Shown here: in pieces, positions 1 to 10,121 of the stretch | Numbering within the stretch: position 1 is the first letter of the stretch | Layout of the letters: each line of letters opens with the position of its first letter | NCBI GenBank assembly: GCA_009602725.1 | Contig: WELB01000238.1 | Location: 1 to 17,515 of the forward strand | Direction of reading: 5' to 3' | DNA from: Spirogloea muscicola | Lineage: Eukaryota; Streptophyta; Zygnematophyceae; Spirogloeales; Spirogloeaceae | Length of the DNA: 17,515 nt | Position numbers and translations under genes: made by a program | Notes under the pieces: model-generated | Seen by the model: the letters and a program-made list of their open reading frames with translations, nothing else | What the model was told of the DNA's origin: nothing | Database searches by the model: none

Positions 1-201
1 GGGCTGGCTTTTCGCAGCCCTTGCCCCCATTGGGAGTGCCACTTCCTCTTGTTGCTGCTTCCGGGTCTCGTCCGGCTGCATCTTTTCCAGCTTCGAGCTA
101 CTCTGACCTGATGTTGCTCACCCGCGGGTTTTGAACTTCGTGTGGTTCCGTCATGTCTAGTTGTCTCGATGCCTAGCTAGTGTGTTTCCCTTCTTTTGGA
201 T

Positions 202-256
202 TTTGTCCATTCTTTTTTGGCTGGCTTCTGCCAGCCCCTCTCTTCTATGGGCGAGC
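202..256 (+). promoter_or_regulatory. Conserved 55-nt upstream element, copy 1
   Basis: The element runs from TTTGTCCATTC to ATGGGCGAGC. It contains a perfect hairpin, GGCTGGCTTCTGCCAGCC, with a 7-bp stem and TTCT loop at 219-236, followed by a pyrimidine tract. A copy about 87% identical by hand alignment lies on the minus strand at 17260-17313, upstream of the WDR25-type gene. Both point the same way relative to the following gene. A role as promoter, 5' leader or dispersed repeat is inference; the similarity is directly visible. Confidence 0.6.
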
Positions 257-337
257 TCATCTTCTTTTGAACTTCGTGTGGTTCCGTCATGTCTAGTTGT
301 CTCGATGCCTAGCTAGTGTGTTTCCCTTCTTTTGGAT

Positions 338-392
338 TTTGTCCATTCTTTTTTGGCTGGCTTCTGCCAGCCCCTCTCCTCTATGGGCGAGC
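338..392 (+). promoter_or_regulatory. Conserved 55-nt upstream element, copy 2
   Basis: This is the second copy created by the tandem duplication, differing from copy 1 by one base (C at 379). It holds the same 7-bp-stem hairpin at 355-372. It ends 276 nt before the Pescadillo start codon. Confidence 0.6.
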
Positions 393-476
393 TCATCTTC
401 TACTTGGCCATTTGGCCTTCGTTTGTTTCAAATACATGAAACCTTTCCTTATCAGCAGCCTCAAGTCAGAGTAAAA

Positions 477-502
477 TTGCATTTGCATTTGCATTTGCAT
501 TT
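477..502. repeat. Short TTGCAT tandem repeat
   Basis: About four head-to-tail copies of the hexamer TTGCAT, with a fifth degenerate copy just downstream around 507-515. It is a simple repeat in the upstream region of Pescadillo with no visible function. Confidence 0.85.
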
Positions 503-611
503 AGAATTGCATTTGGAAGTGAACTACAAGGACCACTGCGGCGCACCTTCTCCGTTTCTTACTTCTGGACGCTAAATCTCAAACACCTACTCCCGTCCTC
601 ACTCCCACCAC

Positions 612-657
612 CCGCCACCGCCGCCGCCGCCACCGCCGCCGCCACCGCCGCCGCCGC
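612..657. repeat. CCG/CCA triplet run in the Pescadillo leader
   Basis: Uninterrupted CCG and CCA triplets end 11 nt before the start codon at 669, so they probably lie in the 5' untranslated region. Comparable CCG runs sit at the 5' ends of the other three genes. Confidence 0.85.
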
Positions 658-668
658 TGGGGCTCGTC

Positions 669-3600
669 ATGACGAAGAAGCAGCAAAGGGTACGACTGCG
701 TCTCGCGTCCTGCCGCGCCTGATTGGCCGCCGAGCTTGGCTCCCTGCAAGCGATGCTGATGTCAAGCAGCGGGCGGGAAGCTCCGTTGCTGAGCCGCCGG
801 CTCGGACTGGCGTGCGGCTGCGCAGGGCAAGGCAGGGAACGTCGTGAATTACACCACCCGAAATCAGGCCCTCAACCGGCTTCAACTCAAGCTTCCGGAA
901 TTCAGGTCGGGGCTGCATGCGGTGCCTTGAGAACTTCCAGCGTGAGAAAAGGCATTCACAGTACCTCACATGGCTTTTTTCTGCAAGCCATAGTGACCGT
1001 GATCGCCTTGGGCACGATGACGAGTCTTAGCAGGCCTTCTGACGGGTTGTGGCAGGCGGCTTTGCATTCTGAAGGGCGTCTTCCCGCGGGAGCCACGCAA
1101 GAAGGTTCATGGGCACAACAAGACCTACTACCACGTCAAGGACATCAACTTCCTCTTGCACGAGCCAATACTGGAGAAAAGCAGGCCTGTCCTCTGCCCA
1201 TCTTCGTGGGTCGTCTGTGGCTCAAGTGTCAAGCCTAGACTGCTGTCTGACACTATCATGTCCGCAGCTTCATGATTCTTAGGTTGTCATACTCGGGTAT
1301 CAGGTGCACGGTCAATCGGTATGCCGTATTGGGGCCTGATGTAGGAACTCATCAAAAATTACAATGCTTGTAGTCTGAGGGTCTCCTCACCTCCTCACCC
1401 GCTAACAACTCTCCAAATCAGCTAGTAGTGCCTAGTTGCCAGTAAAAATCATTCCAGTTGCGGCCCCCGTGTAGATAGAGTAGCTCGCACATGAGACTGA
1501 AGCATTGCAAGCGTGGCCTGTTGAGCTCCAGAGAGATTAGAGCACATGAGAGGAAGATAAAGAAGGCCAAAGCGAAGCAGTCTGGTAGAACAACTGCAAG
1601 GCTAGAGGCCAACTGTCCACAGTACACATTGGACCACCTAGTCAAGGAGAGGTGAAAATAGCTGATTGGAGCTGATTTCTTTTGCTTGACTGCTTTGGAG
1701 ACAAGTTGTCAGCTAATGGTCAAACCGAGCTTGACAACAAGCACCAACTGCTGTCGCCCGCTGATGATACTGCAGGTATCCATCATTTATTGACGCTCTG
1801 CGAGATCTGGACGATCCACTATCTCTGATCCACCTTTTTGCGGTGCTTCCAGCGGATGCGTCCCACAAGATTCCTGCAAAGAGAGTGCATGGTGCCAGAA
1901 GGTGCCCTCCTGCAAGTATTGCTCTTTGTGCTATCTTAAACAAAAGTCTGCGCAGATCGTGACAGTTTCAGGCCAGTGGGGGCGGTTGACAAAATGGATT
2001 GGCAGGAGAGAATTTACCTTTGGATATCTTTGTAAATGCCTCTAGCTGACTGAGTTATCAGGTCAACTTGGCAACGACAGCAGCGGCTTTGTGTGTGATG
2101 CTCGTGTTCTTGATATGAGCGGGCTCATTGCACCGGCACCAGCTGCTTTTGATTTTGGCAGGCTTGCATTGGAGTGGCAAGCTTACATCACCCGCACACA
2201 CTCGCTGCGGAAAGTCTTTGTCTCTGTCAAGGGCATCTACTATCAGGTATTGTCTGTGCTCTCGGATAATTGTATGGTCGTCCAACCTGCTCTCTGCTGC
2301 ATCTTGCAGAGCTCAGCTCCAAGGAGTACAAAGCAGTGGAAGGAATGACATGCACCTATTGCGCAGGTCATACAGCTAGCTCGCTCGTGACTTGCAGGCT
2401 TGCAATTACCACTGCTCTTAACATAACGTCCAATCATCTTTCAGGCTGATGTCATCGGGCAGAAGGTGACATGGCTAGTTCCGCATGCTATGAGCCAGAT
2501 CCTGCCAAGCGACGTGGATTTCCGCGTCATGCTCACCTTCCTCGAATTCTACGAGGTCAAGCCTCCATCTTGGCATCTGTCATGGCAGCTTCAGAAGGAG
2601 CAGTGTCAGTATTGTCCCAGGGCGCTGTGAAGTTGCGAGGTTTACTTGCACATGGCCTTGCTTGAGCAAAAGATGCCTCTTGTCCTTTGTCACAGACGCT
2701 GATGGGCTTCGTCAACTTCAAGCTTTACCATTCGTTGGGCTTGAAGTACCCTCCCGTCCTTGACCCGCGCTTAGAAGCGGCAGCAGCAGGTGGGTGCACG
2801 AGCTTGCTCTATCTGTGGCTTCACTTGGTGCACCCTGTGCACACAAGCCTCTGATGGGTTCGTCTCCACGATCTATATGCTTCTATGACAGACCTGTTTT
2901 CTGCGATGAAGAGCCTCGTCAAAGCTGATCAAACTGCTGATGAGGAGGTGTACGACGGAGACGGCAAGAAGGACAATGAGAGGGAAGGGCAAGGAGTCCC
3001 AGAGGTGGACCAGGGGCCAACTATTCTAGGGGGGACGGAGGCGGAAAGAGAAGTACTTCAAGCAGAATCTGCTGTGAGGTTGGCTTCTTTTCAAGTAAGG
3101 CTCAAGGCCATGGAGGCAGTAGGACAGGCTGCAAGCCGGCAGACTGAGAGCCGGCAGACTGAAGACTTAGGAGCCATAGAGCAGGCTGAGCAGGCTGAGG
3201 AGCAGGACGGGGATGACGATGAGGAAACGGTGCTTGCTCGGCGGGTTTTCCAAGGGTTCGTCTTCTTCCTGGCCCGCGAGGTATGAGACCGGGCTGGTTG
3301 CTAATCTTGGTACTCCACTCCTGGATATTCGAGAATTAGCTATAAATTGCGTGTGATGCAAGTTTCTCAAATTCTCCGGGCGTCAAGCTTCATCTCCATT
3401 GCCAGTAATTGGATGTCAGGTGACAGTTGGAAGGCTGTATTGCTGTCTATCTGAGCAAGGCACTGCTGGGACTGACTCGTAGAGCAGGTACCTCGAGAAT
3501 CGCTTCTTCTTGTTATTCGAGCATTTGGCGGAATAGCATCATGGGATGGCGATGGAGCTCCATTTCAAGAAGCAGATGAGAGTATCACACACCAGGTGTG

Positions 3601-5101
3601 CTGGAGATGTTGTGCACATGGAGCTTGAGTTACAGCTGGTGCCGAGTACTGTGGACGGTGATTGCAGTGCTTCAATGATCCCTGACCTTAGAAGATTGCC
3701 TTTGACTTGAAGGAGAGTCTGCTCTGATGAGAGCGCTGCCTTCGTTCCTCTGGCACGCAGGTGGTTGATAGGCCAACCCAGGGGCACAGGTTCCTCTCAA
3801 GGGACTATGTGCAGCCACAGTGGATATTCGACAGCGCAAATGCTTGTATTGCTCTTCCAACGAATGATCATGGGCCTGGCCTGTGAGTTCGTCATGAACA
3901 CTCAAGAATAGCACTTACATGCAGTTACTAATCATGTGCCTGCCCTTGTCAGCAGTGGTCCGTTTGACTACATCCATACCCCCTGTTGCTACACAAGTAC
4001 CTGAGCCTGGATAAGATTGTCCATGCATCGGAGGGGTTCAATAATGGGACATGATGAGCAACTGTGTGATCTGCAGGGTGCCTCCTCCGCATCTGTCACC
4101 ATTCGTAGACAATGAAGCGGAGGGGTACGTACCGGAGTATGCTGAAGTCATACATAGACTGAAGGATGCCTCGAGCAAGGGCCCGGTGCTTTCCATTTCA
4201 GGGATAGAAGCTGAGGCAGACCTAGAGAGCAAGGCAGCTGTCGCTGCCAGGTCTGAGGAGGCTGCTGCTGCTTCTCAGCTGCAGGAAGTATGCCTCCGCA
4301 CTGCTTCTTCATGCTGGTCGCATTGGTTGCACCAGACATTGCTTTCCATGTCTCTTTATCTGTTTGACCGAAAGCATTACTTGTAACTATCCCATCTCGA
4401 GGCTTGCACCATTGTCCCCCTCTCTCGCTACTTCGCCACGTGGTGCATCATGGTTCATTGTCTAGCCTGTATTCTGTGGCACCTTCATGCAACTTCTGCA
4501 GGTACTTTGAGAGGGTCGGTCAACGGTTGTCCATTTGTCTTTGAACACAGCTTGGTTGAGAAAAACAAGCTGTTGACAAGGTCACTCCAATGGACCTACA
4601 GGTGCAGGCTTTGGAGAGGCAGTACGCAGATGACTTGGCCAAGGAGGTGGCCGGAGTCCCGTTCTCTGCTTCACTTGCAGAAGTTGCAAATGACACCTTG
4701 GGATTAGTAGGAGCAGGAGCTTCAGAAGCTGAGGACGAGGCAGTTGCTGACGTTGATTCAAGAACAGATATGGAGGGGCAGAGAGATGGAAGTCTAAGAG
4801 CCCAGGCGACAGAGGCCGACGATGAGGCGGCCATGGCACAGATCATGATGCCCAGGAAGACGAAGCAACTGTATGACGCCATGCAGGTGCTCACTCAGAC
4901 TCGCTGCTAACTAAGAAAGTGACATAGACTGAAGGGATGCTCCAAGGAAGGCTTCAGGCTACTGTTGTCTGGCATCTTATTGTAGTAGTTGCTCATTAAT
5001 AACATTGTGACGTGCAGATGGGGAGGGCAAAGAAGCGGGCGGGTGTCGCTCTCCTGGAAGAGCGGAAGAGAAAAGCACTTGCTAAGAAGGCTAAGCCTTA
5101 G
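669..5101 (+). CDS. PES: Pescadillo homolog (NOP7/PES1), 14 exons
   Basis: Pescadillo is a nucleolar assembly factor; in yeast and animals it works in the PeBoW complex (with BOP1 and WDR12) in 27S/32S pre-rRNA processing and 60S subunit maturation. Exons: 669-689, 826-905, 1056-1184, 1532-1651, 1776-1901, 2162-2246, 2445-2555, 2696-2789, 2892-3280, 3488-3595, 3761-3882, 4077-4287, 4602-4886, 5018-5101. They sum to 1965 nt, 654 residues plus TAG, in frame throughout. Residues about 12-255 form the Pescadillo N domain ([49 protein letters not shown]). Residues about 370-465 are the BRCT domain ([29 protein letters not shown]), followed by the family signature [18 protein letters not shown]. 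An acidic linker (about 256-370) and a Lys/Arg-rich tail ([23 protein letters not shown]) are typical. Intron 3 seems to use a GC donor (AG|GCCTGT at 1185); a GT donor at 1206 would add seven residues. The start is the first ATG in a leader encoding MTKKQQR, which splices in phase to [16 protein letters not shown]. Confidence 0.96.
3134..3163 (+). repeat. In-frame 15-nt tandem repeat in Pescadillo exon 9
   Basis: Two adjacent 15-nt units encode SRQTE twice, differing only in the last base (GAG/GAA). They lie in the acidic linker before the BRCT domain, a region expected to be poorly conserved and disordered. Confidence 0.9.
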
Positions 5102-5712
5102 TGAGACACTTTTCTTCCAATCTTGTCGATCAGCTGCACAAGCAGCTAGAGCAAATCGGTCGTGTGATGTAGCGGCCTTGCTATAGCCCAACATCCGCTG
5201 ACTTGTGAGAGAAGCAAAACAGTGTCTTAGTATAATTTTGACTCGATAAAGTACAAGCTACACGGCAAGAATCAGCCTCTGTACAGATCCTGCATGCATA
5301 TCCAATCCGTCTGCTGCTTGCTCTGCTCAATTCTTTCTGTTCACCTCAATTCTCAGGTTCAATATGGTGATCATCACAGTCTAGCTCGGGCCACTACAGT
5401 CTATATTGCTGAGGTCCATGTAGCAATTGCACTTGCACAGCTCGTTCAACCCAGCTGAATGAGCTCAGTAGCCCATTAGAGTGGCTACTTCGCCATCTAA
5501 CGACCAACCTACCATGAAAGACCAACCTACAAACGCACAGGGGCGCACTAATGCTGGCCCCTTGTACCGCATGTACTGTGTGAGGACCCTCTCCTACGCA
5601 GTGTGCCTTCTTGTGCATCAGTAGGTCATCCAAAGATCCAGTGGGTCCTGTTACGGTCATCTGGCCTGGTGTCTGTGAAGGACAAAGTGCCATACAAATG
5701 TAAGCACATGAT
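5102..5712. other. Convergent intergenic region
   Basis: These 611 nt lie between the stop codons of Pescadillo (+) and seipin (-), so they hold both 3' untranslated regions. No credible coding exon, RNA gene or large repeat was seen. The only repetition noticed is GACCAACCTAC occurring twice around 5502-5530. No canonical AATAAA is close to either stop codon. Confidence 0.7.
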
Positions 5713-8700
5713 TCAAACAGAGCAGCCAGTCAGATGGCATGCACAAGTTATGCAGGTATGACAATCAAAAGAAACGTTGCACTTGTATGTGCCACACGGC
5801 AGCTGGTGCTTGTGGTCACCTTCTAAATCAATGTCATTGCTTGCAGATCTGAAATTGCTGCGCCCCCTCTCCTCAAGGGCATCCTCCAGATGTTTCTCAC
5901 CCACATCTACATCCTCTGCCCTTACACCTCCCTCTTTGTCTTTATCAACCTCAGCCTCCTCCTCCTCCTCCTCACAATCGTCGTCCTCCTCCTCCTCCTC
6001 CTCCTCTTCCTCCTCCTCCTCATCCCCCTCCTCCTCATCCTCCTCCTCCTCCTCCTCTTCATCCTCCTCCTCCTCCTCCTCCTCATCCTCCTCCTCCTCC
6101 TCCTCAACTGTGACCACATCCTCTTGCTCCGCTTCATCGAAGTGTTCAGCTCCATTATCAATCTCTTTACCTGGGTGCAGGTCTTCTCGCCTGCCTGTGG
6201 AAGCTGACAGGCCTGGAAACTCCTCGTGCGCATCTTGGAACATGGGTCCAGAAGCAGGCTCTAGATTATCACCTCTGCTTGCACCTGAGCTTTGGGCAGC
6301 GTCAGGTGATACTGGTAAGTGACCGCGCATATTCCCAGCATGTTGTCCCATGTCCCCTGCCATCTCCTCATATCCAATGCCTGAGTCACCCGGCTCGTTT
6401 TGCATATGGTAGGCGTACAAAGCCTCCCCCTCGGTGTGTGCTGGTCCACCAGCCCCCTCACGGCCACCAAGAGCGCACCCTGTGTCCTTCCCAATGGTGA
6501 CGGCCTCGCTTCCCAGCTGCCGACCCACAGGCTTTCCTACGTCGCCAAGAGGTAGTCCGCTTCTTTGCACGTTGCTGCCTCCATCTATGGTCTCATTGAC
6601 TGCACTACTGGCTTCCTCCTGTTGGAGCTCATCTTTGCTATCGTTTTTCACCGGGAGCCCCAGTGTCTGGTGCCCATCTTCAGCACGTGGCTTGTCACCA
6701 TGCAGGCCAAGAGGATTCCGACCAAGACTACCGAACTCCTCACCGTCTTCACTATCTTCATCAGATAGAATACTAGCAAGAGGATCCTGCCACAGGCCTT
6801 CTCCATCTTCAATCTCTTCACCTTCTGCTTCCTCCTCATACTGGGCTTCACTGTCATCCATGTCCTCATCCAGAGTACCGTCCCTTGACTGGTCTCTGAT
6901 TGTAAGGCTCTTCTTCCTACCCTTCCTTGAACGTAGTACGGCCAACTCAAATGGCAGCGACTTCATGAGATCATCCTCGAACTCGTCAACGTCTGAAAGA
7001 TCCGGCGTTGGCGGCAGCTGTTGTTTACACCACAGCAACAAGAAGCCATTACTTTTAACACGAGCTTGCAAAGAGCAGAGACAGCTGCGGCTTATTTCAT
7101 TACCCCGTAGCACGTCTCAATACCAGACTGATGCCTGATCAACTTTACCAGGCAAGACTGGTAACTTACCTCTGCCTCCTTGTACTCCTCCACTGCTGCT
7201 TGTGCACTCTCAACAACCTGCCAACCATATTTACAAGTAACAGCTTCTGTGAGGGCGATCACATATGGCGGACTTGATTGTTCTTACTACAGCTAGGCTA
7301 GGCACTGAAGCATCTGTTCAAACTGCCAAGGCCTGACCATGCTGTCAGGCCTTTGTGTTTACCTTAGCAATTGGGACCTTCTCTTCAACTTGTGGTCTGA
7401 GGCCCCACAGCTCAGGAAACAGAGCCCGACTGTCAAGCAAACCACAATGCCACAAAAGATGCGTGAAATGTTGCACTGAGACCGTCAATGTTCATCTGAA
7501 GCTACAAGATGACCATCGCAATGATTGTGGTGCAACAATAGTCTGCAGGATAAGCTGCGGAAGAGAGCAACCTGCAGCAGGTCAGGAGGAGGGTGAGCTC
7601 AAGTGAAATGAACGCAATAAAGCCCCACACAAGGCTTGTGAGCTTCCAGTAGCGGAAGATTCTGGCAAAGCCAGTCAATACTGTCTCTATGGAGACCTCT
7701 GCAATGCCCAACACAGAAGCCAGGGGACACAAGTTGAGAGGGGTCTCAGCATGTATCCCCTCTATGCATGCCAATGTAAATGAGCACGCAGTATAAGGAC
7801 GTCCTGCTTGAATATAGCATGACGTGACCAGCACAAGCCCTCTGAGGCTTGGCGGGAAGCAGGCACAGCTGTAAAACTAGTGTGGAGGATGGACTGAGGA
7901 GGATTGAAGCTACAACTCTCACCAGCCTCATATATCTCGGGTAGTCCAACAGCGGGGGTAAGTCCTGCCTTTGGGGCTAACTCGATTTTCACGCTGTGGT
8001 AAGAGCAGTGCGAGGAGGTCAATAATTGATGAATTAATCTAATACTTGACGAAAGATAACAAGGCTTCATATAGATAACAAGGATCAACATTGGCAAAAC
8101 AACCCTTTAAATACCACAAAAATTTTACTTTAATAACGTCTTTGCGCCTGCTTCAGTGAGATGCAGATGCAGAGCCAAATGAATGTGGAGTGCAATATAC
8201 CTGACAAACGGACGGCGTCCTTCTTGATGCTCTAGTATTGGAAGGGACAGGGTCTGCAGGCCGCCAGAGCAAGGCAGGTCAGACCAACCATAATCCATGG
8301 TATGCAGGCCTGTAAGGACATGCCAATCTGTGCTGCAGGTCCTACCACTTTTGGCAGCCGTGCGCCACTAACTTTTCTTGAGGAGGCTGCTATGCAGCGG
8401 CCACTGAAGCAAGTATGCTGGTTGGAGGAGGTGAGGGTGTGCTCAACCTGGAAGTCGTCCCAGAAGCCAGAGAGTAGAGGCAGGGCCATGAGGAAGGTGC
8501 GGCCATACTCCACAGGCCAGCTCCGAAAGCGGAGCATGGTGGGCACGCTCTTGGAAGCCAGAACGTCGCCCTGCAGCGCCAGGAGCTGAGCCTCGATCTG
8601 GTGGCAGCGTGCACGCATGTCAAATGCGAAGCCACGTTCTGCGCTCCCTGTCCCACTGACCTCACAAGTGCAAGCTGTGAAGATACAGGCCAGTCAGAAA

Positions 8701-9885
8701 GGAGTTGTTTGACCCTAATGTACTCAAAAAGCACCTCGATGACAAACGCCTCGAGGCAGCAATGAGACTTGAGGTTCACGGAGAGCGGCGGGTGCTGTCA
8801 GACCTGAAAGATGCCGAGGTTGCGATTGTGGCTCGACTCTGGCAGCTGCAAATTGAGAATCAACCTGAACCTCTGTCCCTTTGGAACGACGTGGGGTCCA
8901 TTGAAGACTTTGCCAGCCCTTGCCTTGGCCGCTCTGGGCAGCGCTGTCGCCAGGACGTCATTGGGGAGGAAGGTGGCCGTCGCATTGGGCTGAGGGTACC
9001 GGTAGTCAAAGTACAGCGGCTGCTCAAGCGGTCCACCGGCAGGGGGTCAGCCCGCGAGGATGTGCTGCGGCAGGAGTTGCCCTCTGATAGAACTCGCACT
9101 GTTGGGACTGCAGTAAATGAGAAAGCTTATCCCACGCTAGATGTGTTCACAATCTCCCCAGCCCAGTGCCAAGCTGAGCCATGTGCATCCAGCTTCTGTG
9201 GTCTTTGAGGTGCCTGGTGAGCCCCGGGTGGCTCAGAGAGAATGTCGGGCTCTGCAAGCTGGGCAGGCGAGGGGAGGGCGCGCCTTGGAGAGGTGGACGA
9301 TGTCGGGGACGAAGTGCCAGGCGACGAGCATGTATAGCGGCAGCGTGGCGCAGAACAGCAACAGCAGCACGACTGCACGCCCAACATCAACGCATCATCC
9401 CAATGGTCAATCGGCCACCTTGGCAGGCGACAGCCCGCCAGCTCGCCCGTCAGGCGGGCGGCGGGGCTCCAGCAGCGGTGTGTGCACCGGGCACGTAGAC
9501 GCCCGCGAGCAGCGCTCGGCCAAGCCGCTGCCCCTGGCTGCTCTCGGCTGCGGCGGCGTCCTCGTGAGCGCGCGCCTCCGCCAGCGGACCCCGCCGCCCG
9601 CCACCCGCCGAGCGTCGGGCGCCTACTGCAAGCGCGGCGGCGGGAGGCTTCAGAGCCTCTGGCAACCAAGCAGCAGGGTCGCCGGCGGCGAGGACTTGCG
9701 GCTGAGGGCCAGGCGCATTGCCAGGCTGAGCCCTGCGCCTGGGCTTCGGGTGCCGCCCGCAGCTCCTGGGCCGAGATAGGCCCACCCTTGACGGCGGCGG
9801 CGGCGGCGGCGGCGGCAGCAGCAGCGGACTCTGGCGGAGGCTCGAACACGAGGCCCCCGCGCGCCGCGCCGCCGTAGCCCTCCAT
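5713..9885 (-). CDS. SEIPIN: Seipin with extended acidic C-terminal tail, 11 exons
   Basis: Seipin is an ER membrane protein that oligomerises at ER-lipid droplet contacts and controls droplet formation. Exons in coding order: 9885-9627, 9547-9488, 9372-9284, 9019-8804, 8660-8448, 8253-8201, 7993-7923, 7698-7572, 7429-7363, 7217-7170, 7017-5713. They sum to 2508 nt, 835 residues plus TGA. Residues about 97-128 form the first membrane segment, then FVPDIVHLSK and PLYFDYRYP. The lumenal domain holds LPESSHNRNLGIFQ, SVPTMLRFRSWPVEYGRTFL and GLPEIYEA. The second membrane segment is about 341-361, preceded by RIFRYWKLTSLVW and ended by TCC. From residue 402 the last exon adds about 434 residues of Glu/Asp-rich sequence, including a nearly pure acidic run at about 705-755; most seipins end soon after the second membrane segment. 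Exon 1 starts MEGYGGAARGG and encodes 11 alanines. The exon 1/2 junction is the least certain. Intron 3 is best explained by a GC donor (AAG|GCGCGC at 9283). The last residues are ordinary and an extra 3' exon cannot be excluded. Confidence 0.88.
5955..6105. repeat. TCC-rich trinucleotide tract encoding the poly-Glu/Asp run
   Basis: About 150 nt consist almost entirely of TCC/TCT/TCA triplets on the plus strand. On the minus strand they read GAG/GAA/GAT/GAC and encode the longest acidic run in the seipin tail. It probably varies in length between individuals. The serine-rich plus-strand frame through it is a shadow. Confidence 0.9.
9791..9823. repeat. GCN triplet run encoding 11 alanines
   Basis: A GCC/GCT run read on the minus strand encodes 11 consecutive alanines, preceded by ES and followed by VKGG, in the first exon of seipin. 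It is a simple repeat, probably disordered and variable. Confidence 0.8.
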
Positions 9886-10121
9886 GGCGGCCAGCGGGGG
9901 GCCAGCGCGCGAGGCGGCGGCGGCNGGCTGCGAGCGGGCGGAAGTGGGCGGAAGCTCGGGCGCACGCCAGGTGGCGCGGTCACTGGCCAATAGGCGGCGC
10001 CACCGTGGCGGGGCCGCGGGGAGCGCCGCTGGCGTGCCTCCCAGCTCTGCCACATGCAGCCCTCCTTCCCACCCCCCGTCCCAGCCCCCCCCGCCTGCCG
10101 CCGCCGCCGCCGTCGCGCGCC
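9886..10121. promoter_or_regulatory. Divergent promoter region between seipin and cupin
   Basis: Only 236 nt separate the two outward-facing start codons, so both 5' leaders and promoters must fit here. The region is very GC-rich. A CCAAT box reads on the plus strand at 9987-9991 (TGGCCAATAGG), close to the centre. No TATA box is visible. The plus-strand end is a CCCCCC/CCG-rich stretch leading into GCGCGCCATGG at the cupin start. An undetermined base (N) lies at 9925. Confidence 0.6.

Larger units (their letters stand above)
129..400. repeat. 136-bp tandem duplication (two copies)
   Basis: Positions 129-264 and 265-400 are the same 136-nt sequence back to back. By eye the only difference is T at 243 versus C at 379. 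Each copy begins TTTTGAACTTCGTG and ends GAGCTCATCTTC. Near-identity implies a recent duplication. It lies upstream of the Pescadillo gene and doubles the hairpin-bearing element annotated separately. Confidence 0.97.

Noticed and set aside
1-600. CRISPR-like or transposon reading of the upstream repeats
   Set aside because: There are only two abutting copies with no unique spacers, and no transposase or terminal inverted repeats are visible; a tandem duplication explains them.
1186-1205. GT donor at 1206 for Pescadillo intron 3
   Set aside because: It keeps frame but inserts seven extra residues where the family normally reads straight from the LEK motif into REI; the GC donor at 1185 gives a gap-free join. 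It remains possible and needs transcript data.
723-1238. 171-codon plus-strand open frame near the Pescadillo start
   Set aside because: It runs through introns 1 and 2 and is out of frame with the conserved Pescadillo residues encoded by exons 2 and 3.
5777-6322. Serine-rich plus-strand open frame of 181 codons
   Set aside because: It is the complement of the acidic tract in the seipin last exon; the poly-Ser comes from TCC triplets and the minus-strand frame joins the seipin exons in phase.
9284-9298. GT donor (ATC|GTCCAC) for seipin intron 3
   Set aside because: Also in phase, but it would delete the residues VHLSK, which match the conserved stretch after the first membrane segment; AAG|GCGCGC fits family length better.
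10005-10121. Upstream in-frame ATG extending the cupin protein by 39 residues
   Set aside because: It would place a proline-rich stretch before the hydrophobic signal peptide; ATG 10122 begins the signal peptide directly and has a good context (GCGCGCCATGG).
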